The position numbers and the translations under genes were made by a program. Below, one piece after another: positions 33,590-44,224 of a DNA stretch of 64,000 nucleotides. The stretch's first letter is position 1; every line of letters starts with the position of its first letter. This stretch comes from Eupeodes corollae. Taxonomy: Eukaryota > Arthropoda > Insecta > Diptera > Syrphidae. A model generated the notes under the pieces. That model worked only from the letters and a program-made list of their open reading frames with translations. It did not search any database and was not told the origin of the DNA. Location of the stretch: assembly GCF_945859685.1 (NCBI RefSeq), contig NC_079148.1, positions 37,211,946-37,275,945 on the forward strand. Direction: 5' to 3'.

Positions 33590-35650
33590 CCTGTACAAAA
33601 TCAGACATTTTTGACATTAAGGTGAATCGAGCCGTTAACCCTTAAATTCAAAATTCGTCAAAATTTGTAAAAAAAAATTAAACTATACCCAATGATTTCT
33701 TAACTATTATATACTTCTTCATTTTCGAAACGGTTGATATATTTTTGTATTTGTTTTCGACAACTTTTCAAACAAACCAGTTCTGGTCATTTGTCAATTC
33801 TAAAAGAAAATCGATAGGGATTCCAAAGGTGTTGAATCGTCGGATTTAGACTCAATAGTTAAATTGTTTGCTAATTATTTCAAATCCGTTTATTCTCATT
33901 CAGGATTTAATAATAGTTCACTAAATAACATAAAAAGTAGGTTTGATATTGGTTCGATCCAGTTAGGTTTTGAAGAAGTTAATTCCGGGCTAAAATCATT
34001 TCAGTTTAATTATAGTTCTGGACCAGATGGCATTCCTTCGGCAGTGTTGAAAAATTGTTGTGATTCCATCTGTGCTCCTTTTCTAACCATATTCAGCAAG
34101 TCCCTACAAGAAGTTATTTTTATTGATAAATGGAAACTTTCTTACTTGGTCCCTATACATAAATCAGATTCTAAAAATGATGTAGAAAAGTATAGGGGTA
34201 TTTGTAAACTCTCCGCAATTCCCAAATTGTTTGATTTTCTTACAAGTGAATATTTTCAGAAGAAAAGCATGGTTTTGAATCCGGTTGATCAACTGTTACC
34301 AATTTAACTTATTTCACTTCGTATGCTATGGAACAAAAATTTCAAGTGAACGCAGTATACACTGACTTTAGTAAAGCCTTTGATTCTGTGAACCACCAAA
34401 TACTTCTAAAAAAAACTTGAGATTTTTGGTTTTCATTCTCACTTTCTTCGTTGGTTATCGTCATATTTATCTTGTAGAAAACAACAAGTTAAGATTGGAG
34501 ATACATACTCTAAAGAAATTCAGTGTACATCAGGTGTCCCGCAAGGTTGCCACCTAGGTCCGCTCCTTTTCATAATGTTCGTTAACGATATTGTCTCGGC
34601 CTTTAATTATTGTGAATGCTTATTATATGCGGACGATCTTAAAATATTTTCAAAAGTTTGGACGATTGTCAACTTTTGCAATCTGACATTGATTCTTTAT
34701 CAAATTGGTGTCACATCAATAGCTTTAAATTGAATATCAAAAATTGTAACACGATTTCTTTTTCCAGAAAATCTCATATTTTTTTATTCAACTATGCAAT
34801 TGAATCTGTGGATTTAGATAGGGTTTCAAGTATTAAAGACTTAGGAGTTATTCTTGATTCAGAACATTCTTTTAAAGGTCATTTCGATTATTTGGTTCCT
34901 AAGGCCAACTCGCTAGCAGGTTTATTAAAACGAAATGGAAAAGACTTTAAAGACCCTTTCTTGTTATTATCCCTTTACATATCTCTGGTCGGATCAATTT
35001 TGGAATATGCTGATGTTATTTGGAGTCCTATTTATATAGTTCATTCTGATCGGATTGAAAAGATTCAAAGACGATTTACAAAATATATATTTAAGAAAAT
35101 TGGTCGGAACTTTAATCCTAGTTATGAGGCTAGATGCCAATTACTTGGAATTAAGTCGTTACGATCAAGAAGAAAAATGCATAGTGTAATGCTTATTAAA
35201 GACTTACTATGCTACCATACCTCTAGGTCTATAAGAGCTAGATTCTTCTTATTCCAAAGAATTCACATGACAAATTATGGTAGTAATGAAACTTTATCAA
35301 GATCTATTATATATTTCAATGAAGTGTCTTCAAATATTGACTTTTTTTAATTTTAATCGTAATAAATTTAAAACTGATGTATTATATTTATTCACTTTTT
35401 AATTTGCTCTTGGAGTGATTATATCTGTATCTTAAATATACAAACAAAATTAGACATTTTTGAAATTAAGATGAATCAATCCGCTAACCCTTAGATTAAA
35501 AATTCTAAATTTCTTATTCTTTGGAAAATTCATCAAAATTTATAAGTCATGTAGCCTATGACTAATGTTTTTTAAACTATGATACACTTTATTTCCAAAG
35601 CGGTTTAAATATCTTTGTCTTAGTTTTCGGTAACTTTTCACACCAAAATC
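33590..35650 (+). repeat. Direct repeats of about 195 bp flanking the intron LINE
   Basis: Positions 33590-33785 and 35440-35650 share AGACATTTTTGA, then ATTAAG/ATTAAGG, CGAATC/TGAATC-like and TAACCCTTA. GTTTTCG followed by AACTTTTCA also recurs, in the same order and orientation. They are too long and too diverged for a target duplication. They may be a tandem duplication into which the LINE inserted. Confidence 0.65.
33860..35400 (+). pseudogene. LINE reverse transcriptase inside troponin T intron 1
   Basis: The frame from 33864 reads YSSGPDGIPSAVLKNC and LVPIHKSDSKNDVEKYRGI (finger blocks). A stop at 34307 and frame changes follow. TDFSKAFDSVNH (Asp 1), TSGVPQGCHLGPLLFIMFVN and LLYADDLKIF (Asp pair) come from shifted frames at 34360-34650. 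The frame 34658-35350 gives the thumb and C-terminal parts (SSIKDLGVILDSEHSFKGH, SILEYADVIWSP). It is sense-oriented relative to the gene. The endonuclease is lacking. It fits the Jockey/CR1 group loosely and is a third LINE lineage. Confidence 0.8.
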
Positions 35651-36305
35651 TTTTTTTACGAATAATAATTTCTCTTTGCGGATTACTGAAAGGCTTTTCA
35701 AAATTCTCAATATAATTTGTAAAGTTTATTGCTTGGTAAAACGAAGAGAACAAATACTTTGTAAAATTATAAAACATTTTTTATTTTTCAGAAAAGACTT
35801 TGCACTTTGGAAATTTGAGTTTATTGAAACTTATTTTGCAAAAAGAACAACTTTTCAATTTCATAATTTTCTCTTAGCAAATTTGCGTAAGGTGAAAGGT
35901 AATTTGCAAAGTTGCAAGGTTAAAAGTGTTTGGTTAAACAGGGCGTAGTTATTAGAATTTCTACGAAATTTTATAAAAATAAAAATAAAAAAATGTCTTG
36001 AGATTTGTTTGAGAGACTTTGCAATGAAAAAATAACATTTTTAAAAGCGTTTCCATAAAAGATATGTACCTATAAGAAAATTAAAGAAAAGCTGATTTTT
36101 CAAACTTTCTCTGAAAGTACAAAATAATAAAAAAATATTGTTTTTGTAAAGTATAATTTCTAAATTGTATTTTTAATTAATTCAAAAATGAATTATGTTT
36201 GGAAAATGTTCTTGAGATTTTTGTATTTAAATATTTACATGAAGTCAAATGAAAATTGTAAAAATAATTGAAACTAATAAAACAATTCTTATTTTTTCTT
36301 TGCAG

Positions 36306-36351
36306 GTTTTTAATCCCAAACCATAACCATGTCCGACGATGAAGAGTACAC
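36306..36351 (+). other. up: Troponin T exon 2 with start codon
   Basis: The acceptor TTTTTTCTTTGCAG ends at 36305. After 23 nt of leader, ATG at 36329 in ACCATGTCC opens MSDDEEY. The donor is GTAAGT at 36352. It is the only start that reads through all later exons. Confidence 0.85.
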
Positions 36352-39300
36352 GTAAGTTAATTATTAAAATATGCATAGATATATTTTTTGATACGAAATT
36401 CAGGACACAAAATCATAAAAAAAAATAAATAAAAGAGAAAACACTTTTTGTAAAAAAAAATATTTTTCCACAAAAACAAACATTTCTTTATAAATATATT
36501 TTCCACACTTTTCTTCAACATGAATTTGATACAGTTTTTTGTTGTCATGTTTCATGAATGAGAATTTTTTGTGTATCCTTTGTTAAGTGTTTTATACACA
36601 GCTATATATATATACACGATATTTTTTCCCAACCAATTTTTGTATCACCATTTTTGTGTGAATTTTCGAAAAAACAAAAAATTATTTGTTTCTTGTTTAT
36701 CATTTTTTTCTATGCACAGTTTTCAATCCAAACAAAGCACTTTTTTAAAAACTTTTTTTTTTTTGAAACTGTAGCAAGTAGATATTTTATTTATTATTAT
36801 TTAATTTTAATATGGATTTTTTTAAAGTGTAGGTTTTCGACGGAAGGAAATGTTAATTTTTGTTTTTAAGGAAAATAATAAAGAGAATATCTCACTCAGA
36901 GTAATTATTATTATTTAAGTATCTAAGAATGTCCTTTTGATGTACATACATTTATGTTATACATTTGCAAATATCTTTGTGTTTTTTGTTTAACCAATTT
37001 TATGTTTCTTTTTCACCCTACTTTCAAACCAACCCTCACAATATTTCCCATATACTTTGTGACACCCCTTTTTCATAAATAATTTGAAAACAAAAAATGA
37101 AAAATTTAGTTCTGAAGAGGAGGAGGAGGAGGAGGTCGTCGAGGAGACCAAAGAGGAGACGTAAGTTTTACATCACATCAATCTATTCAAAATTTCAAAA
37201 AAAAAAAAAAAACAAATTTCAAATCTCAGTAAAGTAAAAAACGTAAATTTTGAGTAAAGAAAAATAACATGAAAATGATTTTTAAAGACGAAATTTTATA
37301 AAAAGAAAACAACTAACCTCACACTTTTTAGTGAAAAAACCTTTGCACAATTTTTATTGATAAAATATTTTTATTTTTTCTTTTAATTGCAGCAAGTAAG
37401 TGTACCCTGATTTAGTGAATCCATGTAGAATATAAAATACACAACTACATACACAAACAGTCACATAAAACGTTAAATATTATTTATAGATCGTAAGCAA
37501 AATTGAAAATTGGTAAATCAAAAAAAAATATTAAAATTTATTAATAATTGGGCACAAGTTTTAAAAAAAATGTATAGGTAAAAATGTAAATTTGAAAATT
37601 ACTATTATTATTATTATTAATCAACAAAAACACACTTGCACATTTTCACATTTATAAAAATTATCATTTTCAAATTTTCATTTCAAAAACTTAGGAAAAA
37701 AGAGATTTTTTTTTTTGGCTAAGAAAAAAATAATCTTTTCTATTTTTTATTGTTCTTGTTAGCAAGGCAGAATTTTTTAAACAATATTTTTCTTCTTTCT
37801 CTTTTTCTTTTTTTGACAAAATAATCTCACACATAAAAACTAATGTCAAATCAATCTAAAAATAAAAAAAAAAATATAAAACCATTTTTGTATGCGGGGA
37901 ATCGTGTAAAAAAAAAATTATATTTTTGACGAAAATCGAAATAATCATTGTCAAACAAAAAATGAAAAATAAAATTTTAAAAAATCAAAAGAAAACCACC
38001 TCAAACACCATCAGCCGAGTAAGTTATAGAGATTAACTACTTAAAAAACAAAATTATGTTGTTAGCTCAAAGTAAAGCTGCTAAAAGCCTAATTAAATAT
38101 TTTTTTTTTGTTAACTTATATTTTATAATTTTAACAACATATATTATTTTTGTTCTATAACAAAGCCTATAATTTTTTTGTGTTGTTTCGAAAGAAAAAC
38201 CAAATACGTACAAAAATAATGAAGCTTTCAAATTAAATCATTTTTTTAAAAATATTGGAATGAGAGAAAGATTTATTAAAAAAAAAAAAAAAAAATTAAT
38301 AATAATTTAATATAATATATTATTTTCAAAGCTTCATTGTGTAATATGCAATTTTGGGAAAGTAAACGTTTTTACTTACCACATAATAATATACAGTGTT
38401 TTTAATTACAAGAAATTAAAAACAAAAAAAAAAAAAATTAAACAAATTTTAATTTTGATTTTTGTATCCCCGTTTTAGTTAATACTTTTTCTAAAACAAA
38501 ACAAAAACATAATAATTATTATGTATTTTTTTTCGTTATTTTTCTTATAAGGTAAATAATTCATTAAATTACATTTTTTTCTTCATACTTTCAAGACACA
38601 AAATTCATACAATACTTTGACATTTTCAACATACTCAAACTTCCCGGGCTACGGTTGAGTTTCTTTTTAAAACATTAAATAAAATAAACTTTCTTAAAAC
38701 AAACATAAATACAGGAACATGAAGCATTAACTTAACTTACTTACATTTATTAAAACAAAAAGAAAAGATTGTTGGTTGGATGATTCCCATAATGTTTAGG
38801 TTTATTGAATTAATTTTATTGCAACATTAAACAATTTGAATTCAGGGACTGATCACAAAACTTTTGTAATAAAAGAGCTTCGTACTCACTTACTATAAAC
38901 TTTTCATACACAAGTCCTTAGTGTATAAAGTTTTCATAGAAGCCTAATGCAAAACAATGATTCTTGCTATGGCAACATGTAGCTTCGAAAACATGTTGCT
39001 TGATAATACTATGTACAAGAGGTACAGTTATTAAAGTACAGTCCAAAATTACTTTTTAATTTTGCCAATAATAATGTTGTGCAATTTTTCAAAATCAATG
39101 TCAACATTTTTCATAAGAAAATTGACGAAAATGCATTCCGAAACATTTTTGTTTATAAACATTTTTTCTTATTTGAGGTCTTTTTTACTTTTGAGATTAA
39201 TTTTTGTTAAATGTTTCCAACAAAAACAACAATTTTACTATAGTCAGTAGTGGAACAAGCTACAGATGTTTACATAAAATGTTTAGACACATTTTACATT

Positions 39301-42300
39301 AATTTTGAAAAGCAAATACCAAATACTTAAAAACAAAAACTAAAACAATAGAGTAACAAATAAAAAAGTAAATCCAGCATACATAAGAATTATTATTTAT
39401 TAATATATTAATTTTTTGCATGGTCATACTTTTTTTTTAACTCAACAATTTTATTTTATTATTTAATTTTTCTTACACAAATAAAATTTAATAAGTATCT
39501 ACTAGATTTTAAAAAATATATTTAATTTTGTTGTGTATTAATAAATGTATGTGATTGATGTTTCGTCCCTTATACACAAACAAACACAATAAACAATATT
39601 TTTTATTATATCATCACATTTTATTCAGTGTAAATATATTCTAATAAATATTTAAATAAAAATACACATAATAAATAAACAAAAAATCATTGTGACAAGC
39701 GTTTATGTAAAATTTATAATTAATTCCCCTAAAAAACCAAAACAAAACAAACAAACCAATAGTCGTTGTTATAGTTGATTAGTTTTATACCTAATTTTGT
39801 TGTGTCCATGCCTTTTGTGTGTCCCAAGTTTAAACATTTAAAAAATAAAACATCCAAAAAAGATTATAAACAAATTAAAATTAAATTAAAAAAAAATATT
39901 AAACATACTCAAATATGAGCTTCATAACAAAAGCTTCACAAATTCAATTTAAATAAAAAATAAAATAAAATTAAAGAAAACACTAAATTATATAAAATTT
40001 AACATTTACAACTTTAAAAAAAAAAACATAAAACTAATAATTTTTTTTTTATTATTTAACCAAATTAAAGAGGTGAAGGAGATCCAGAGTTCATTAAGCG
40101 CCAGGATCAAAAACGTTCCGATCTTGATGATCAATTAAAAGAATACATTAATGAATGGCGCAAACAGCGAGCAAAGGAAGAAGATGAGTTGAAGAAACTC
40201 AAGGAAAAACAAGCCAAACGTAAAATTTCTCGGGCTGAAGAAGAACAAAAGATGGCTCAGCGTAAAAAGGAAGAAGAAGAGCGTCGCGTTCGTGAAGTCG
40301 AAGAGAAGAAACAACGTGAAGCCGATGAGAAACGTCAACGTCTCGAAGAGGCTGAAAGGAAACGTCAAGCTATGGTACAAGCAATGAAAGATAAGGACAA
40401 GAAGGGTCCAAATTTCACCATTGCCAAAAAAGATGCTGGAGTGGTAAGTTTATTAAAAAAAAACATTGTTTATACTTTTTGTTTCTATATAAAGGGAATT
40501 CATTTAAAATTTTTTTATTTTTCATTAAATTGAATGTTGCAAACAGATTTTATATTCCCTCTCACTTGGCAACTCTTTTTCCCGGCAACATTTTCACTAT
40601 CTTCTGTTTCAAGTCACTTCTTTTTTTCAATAAATCAAAATGTCGGCCATAAATTGCTCCTAATTTTGTTTCTTAAAATTTTATAAAAATCAGAAAGGCA
40701 GTTAAGAAAACATGGTGTTGTAAAGAACAATATCTATCAACTTGTTGCTGTCTTTTACAGGAAACTTGTTGCCATCAATTTCATGTCAAAAATCAATGGT
40801 TAAATAAATTTTCTGATTTTCTTATCTATCAACATAATTTTTGCAATAAATTGTCATGAACAAATTCCTTGCAACATGTTGCCTTCCCGTTAAATGTTAA
40901 ATTCTTAGAAAACTGACAACATTTTCAATAAAAAATGAATGAATTCTCATATTGTTATAAAAAATTCAATTTATTCAAACTTATGTTGCTAATTATTTAT
41001 TTTTTGTGTAATTTTTAGTTGGGTCTTTCATCAGCCGCAATGGAGCGAAACAAGACTAAGGAACAATTAGAAGAAGAGAAGAAAATCTCACTGTCGTTCC
41101 GCATTAAGCCCCTTAGCATTGAAAATCTCGGCGAAAACCAATTGCGCGAGAAAGCTCAAGAACTTTGGGAAGCTATTGTCAAATTGGAAACTGAGAAGTA
41201 TGACTTGGAAGAAAGGCAGAAACGTCAGGACTACGATGTGAGTTCAAAATTAACAAAAATCTCAAAACAATTTTTTGAAACTTTTCTTATTTCTTCAGTT
41301 GAAAGAATTGAAGGAAAGACAGAAACAACAACTCAGGCATAAAGCCTTAAAGAAGGGTCTTGACCCTGAAGCTTTAACTGGAAAATACCCGGTAAGACAA
41401 AAAAAATAAATATTTTTTTGTTTTAAGAAAATCAAAACTAACTTTTATGTTATTACTTTTTGTTTTTTTAGCCAAAAATCCAAGTAGCATCCAAGTATGA
41501 ACGACGTGTCGACACCCGCTCATACGATGACAAGAAGAAACTCTTTGAGGGTGTAAGTATTTTCAAAAACTCTAATTTTCAATATAGTTTTGACTTTAGT
41601 TCTTTTTGTCTGATGAGAAAATCGAAAGTGTTTAAACAAATTAAATATAATATTTATATTTTATTATTTATAAAAATATAAAAAGGGTTACAATACGTTA
41701 TATGCTGAACTAAGCGAGAAAAAATGGCAAGAAAGAAACGAAAGATTTATGCAGCGGTCCAAATGTAAGATTTTTTTTGCAAGCCTTTTTAATGGGGTTT
41801 TTTGCGTTATATATGTTCGTTACGTTTCGTGAAGTTTAATTTTGTTTACAACTTTTTTTCGTTTTTAATTTTTGTTATAATTATTTCAAAATTATGTTCT
41901 TTCCCAAAAACCAAAACCAAACAAAAAAAATATCAATTTGGAATTGTGTACCTATTACTATAAGTATATAATTAAGACTTATACTGATGTGGAAATCTGA
42001 GTTCCATACCCTGAGTATTGAGGCCTAAGGACAGAATATAACAGGTTTGAGTGTTCCTCCAGTTTCTACTTTGTATCTGTTTTCGTGCTGTCTTCTATTT
42101 TTCTATAAATGTTTACATAAAATCAAAAAAATTGACATTCCATACAACATTTAAACACAAAGGATTTTCCATGAAAGTTAAGCAATTGCTAAATTTTTGT
42201 TTTTTAAAAACACGAAAGTTTAAAAAAAATACCAAGAATATTATAAGACTGCGTTTACACTTTAATCATTTCTATAAAAGTATGTTCATTCTTATTTCAA

Positions 42301-43311
42301 AACAAAACCTATTTCCAATATTCAAATAATGCTACGTTTTAAGAAACTGAGCATGTGCTCAAAGCAAGTTCTTAAAAAAAGAGTTGAAACTTTTTATCGT
42401 AAAAAACTCAAGCCATACAAATTTGTAACCATACAAACTCGATGTTTTTTAGTTTCCAACAAATTTTGTGTTGGTCAATGGAACATTAAAATTGAGATCT
42501 TGCTCAAAAAAAGATCAATTTGGCAGAAAGTCTTAAATAAGATTCACTTTTTCTCTTTATTTTTTGTAATACCTTTTAGCCTTTTTTTTTGTCAAAGTCT
42601 GCTATCTTAAATCCTCCAAAAAAACGAACACAACATAATATTTTAATACCGCATTCAATAAAAATATAAAAGCATAATGTACCTGTAACCTGGTTCTTTT
42701 TTGGTAACTTATTTTTATGTATGTCTACTTTATATACACAACAAAAACAACAACACAAAACTATATACTTATACATAATATATGTACATTCACTCCTAAC
42801 ACACAAAAACAAACCTATTTCTCTGTTTCTGTTTCATGTTGCTCAGGGCTTTGATGCTATCTCCAAGGATGTCAACGAGAAGCTGTGGCATGAAAAGAAA
42901 GAACAGTACACTGGTCGCCAGAAAGGTATGCCATGTATGTTTTGAAGGATCCCATCCTGCTTGTCGTTCCTCAACCATTATATATTCTAACCCCTTGTTC
43001 AACGCACTTAAGACTTAAATAAACTAATGAATTTTTGTTTTTTTTTTGTTTTTCCTAAACCTTTAGCCAAACTGCCAAAATGGTTCGGCGAACGACCAGG
43101 CAGGAAAGCTGGAGATCCAGAAACCCCAGAGGGTGAGGAGGATGCTAAGGCCGATGAAGATATTATCGAAGATGAGGAGGAGATAGAGGAGGAGGTTGCT
43201 GAGGAAGAGGAGGAGGAAGAGGAGGAGGAAGAAGAGGAGGAGGAAGAAGAAGAGGAGGAAGAGGAAGAAGAGGAGGAAGAAGAAGAGGAGGAGGAAGAAG
43301 AGGAAGAATAA
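36329..43311 (+). CDS. up: Troponin T (upheld type), thin-filament regulator of muscle
   Basis: Joined exons: 36329-36351, 37110-37160, 37393-37395, 37992-38018, 40071-40443, 41019-41237, 41299-41391, 41472-41552, one of 41686-41764 or 42847-42925, and 43067-43311. With every segment the product is 397 residues, about the length of Drosophila troponin T. It anchors troponin I and C to tropomyosin on actin filaments. Residues 1-35 are acidic and alternatively spliced. Residues 36-159 (GEGDPEFIKRQ through DKDKKGPNFTIAKKDAG) form the charged tropomyosin-binding helix. Residues 160-290 (LSSAAMERNKTKEQL, LREKAQELWEAIVKLE, KKGLDPEALTGKYP) form the core that binds troponin I/C. Residues 291-317 are the exchangeable exon. 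The protein then has KLPKWFGERPGRKAG and ends in 36 glutamates. All junctions are GT-AG and keep frame. No damage is seen. Confidence 0.96.
37110..37160 (+). other. up: Troponin T exon 3, skippable 51-nt acidic exon
   Basis: Bordered by AAATTTAG and GTAAGT. It encodes SEEEEEEEVVEETKEE in phase with both neighbours. Its length is a multiple of three, so skipping keeps the frame. It corresponds to the acidic N-terminal exons that are alternatively spliced in insect troponin T. Confidence 0.85.
37393..37395 (+). other. up: Candidate 3-nt microexon (CAA) of troponin T
   Basis: A strong pyrimidine tract and acceptor (TTTCTTTTAATTGCAG) is followed after three bases by a consensus donor GTAAGTG. 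Joined in phase (AC|CAA|A) it would add one lysine and keep the frame. Both splice signals are better than those of the next exon. Confidence 0.55.
37992..38018 (+). other. up: Troponin T 27-nt microexon encoding KPPQTPSAE
   Basis: It lies between TCAAAAG and GTAAGT. In phase it adds KPPQTPSAE ahead of GEGDPEF, matching the KPPQTPAEGEGDPEF order of fly troponin T. The acceptor lacks a pyrimidine tract, fitting regulated inclusion. Confidence 0.85.
38019..40070 (+). other. up: Troponin T intron before the main helix exon
   Basis: Extremely AT-rich with long A and T runs. Apart from the CCCGGGC motif at 38643 I see no feature. The acceptor is TTAACCAAATTAAAG at 40070. Confidence 0.6.
41686..41764 (+). 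other. up: Mutually exclusive exon (10A type) of troponin T
   Basis: 79 nt, encoding GYNTLYAELSEKKWQERNER, then FMQRSK. The acceptor (AATATAAAAAG) is purine-rich and weak; the donor is GTAAGA. It has the same length and phase as 42847-42925, so using both would shift the frame. In Drosophila the corresponding choice differs between thoracic and other muscles; which muscles use this one here is unknown. Confidence 0.9.
42847..42925 (+). other. up: Mutually exclusive exon (10B type) of troponin T
   Basis: 79 nt, encoding GFDAISKDVNEKLWHEKKEQ, then YTGRQK. It has a strong acceptor (CTGTTTCATGTTGCTCAG) and donor GTATGC. Eight of 26 residues match the other alternative exon, including the central tryptophan. 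Both join KLPKWFGERP. Confidence 0.92.
43201..43308 (+). repeat. up: Polyglutamate-coding tract, 36 codons
   Basis: It is an unbroken mixture of GAG and GAA, directly before the stop. Mixed codons argue for selection on the peptide and not only repeat slippage. A glutamate-rich C-terminal extension is known in dipteran troponin T. Confidence 0.97.
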
Positions 43312-43524
43312 ATATTTTATTTTTACTTAACATATACGCTCTCTCTCTCTCTCTTTAACTCACACAAAAATAAAAATAGAAAAAAACAACAACAACATAA
43401 ACTCATAAAAAAAAGAAATTCTCTTCACACCGAAAAGAACTCTCTCTCTCTCTCTCTTTCACTCTCACCGAATGAAAACACTCACTATTTTTAAAACAAG
43501 AAAGAAAAACAACAAAAAAGAAGA

Positions 43525-43559
<35 letters not shown>

Positions 43560-43670
43560 AGAAAACTCTCTCTCTTGATATTCCTTTTTCTTTTTAGATA
43601 TATTTATTTTTCTTTAATCATTTCTGTTCATTTCAAAATGAAATAAATCCAATATCTTTTATACATTGTT
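43312..43670 (+). other. up: Troponin T 3' untranslated region with poly(A) signal
   Basis: It contains (CT)n tracts near 43340, 43440 and 43567 and a CAA-repeat run near 43526-43558. AATAAA lies at 43642-43647, followed by T-rich sequence. Cleavage is expected about 15-25 nt later. Confidence 0.7.
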
Positions 43671-44082
43671 ATATTTTTATTTATTGTATAAACAAATAAC
43701 AAAAAACAAAAAGAAAATTAACGTTTTAATTTTAATAATAGAACAAAAAACATTAAATTTAAATAAATATAATAATAAAAAGAAAAAAATAAGATACCAA
43801 AAGAAATCTTCCAGATGATCTTCGATCGCTGAAAAATTAAAAAAAAAAAACAAAACGTTTTTTTAGTTAAAAAATTTAGAAGTCCTTTAGAATAGAAAGT
43901 TATCGAAGATACACCAACTTGACTTGACGAAGGAAATTTAAAAAGTTCCGTTTGTTTTTCTACTTCAAAGTAGAATTTACACCATTCCGGTGAAAATAGC
44001 ATTAACTAACGTTAATTTATTTAACAACTCAACATTGTACTCTTGCCCACATTTCAAATTCACCAAATGTCTATTTCAGTGA
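43671..44082. other. Spacer between troponin T and a LINE
   Basis: AT-rich; no gene recognised. Confidence 0.5.
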
Positions 44083-44103
44083 GGTAGGTTAGGTTAGGTT
44101 ATA
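44083..44103 (+). repeat. TTAGG-like repeats at the LINE 3' end
   Basis: The plus strand reads GGTAGGTTAGGTTAGGTTA, i.e. TAACC repeats as the 3' tail of the minus-strand LINE. Confidence 0.8.
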
Positions 44104-44224
44104 GTGGCTGTCCAAGATGGAAACGGCCACACTTAGGCTAGTTTAATGGCCCATTGTGATACCACATGAATATTGAGGTTTCCTCCTAAGCTCAATGGAA
44201 CCAGTTAGAGTCCCTTACGAAATG

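Larger units (their letters stand above)
27352..36305 (+). other. up: Troponin T intron 1 (about 9 kb)
   Basis: It runs from GTAAGT at 27352 to TTTGCAG at 36305. It is very AT-rich, and contains a threefold GC-rich motif (28738-29024), an old SINE trace, an 18-bp hairpin, a tandem duplication (32346-33085) and a LINE (33860-35400). MEF2-like CTAAATTTAG (27883) and CTATTTTTAA (32165) occur but are expected by chance in such DNA. A less AT-rich block at 31560-31980 (GATGGCGACGACGACG...) is the best candidate for a conserved element. Confidence 0.5.

Noticed and set aside
40135..40380. Minus-strand hydrophobic ORF of 81 codons
   Set aside because: It is the antisense shadow of the lysine/glutamate-rich troponin T helix exon.
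42051..42610. Two tandem plus-strand ORFs of about 92 codons between the alternative troponin exons
   Set aside because: They are A/T-driven, rich in K, F and N, and lie in an intron. No family resemblance.
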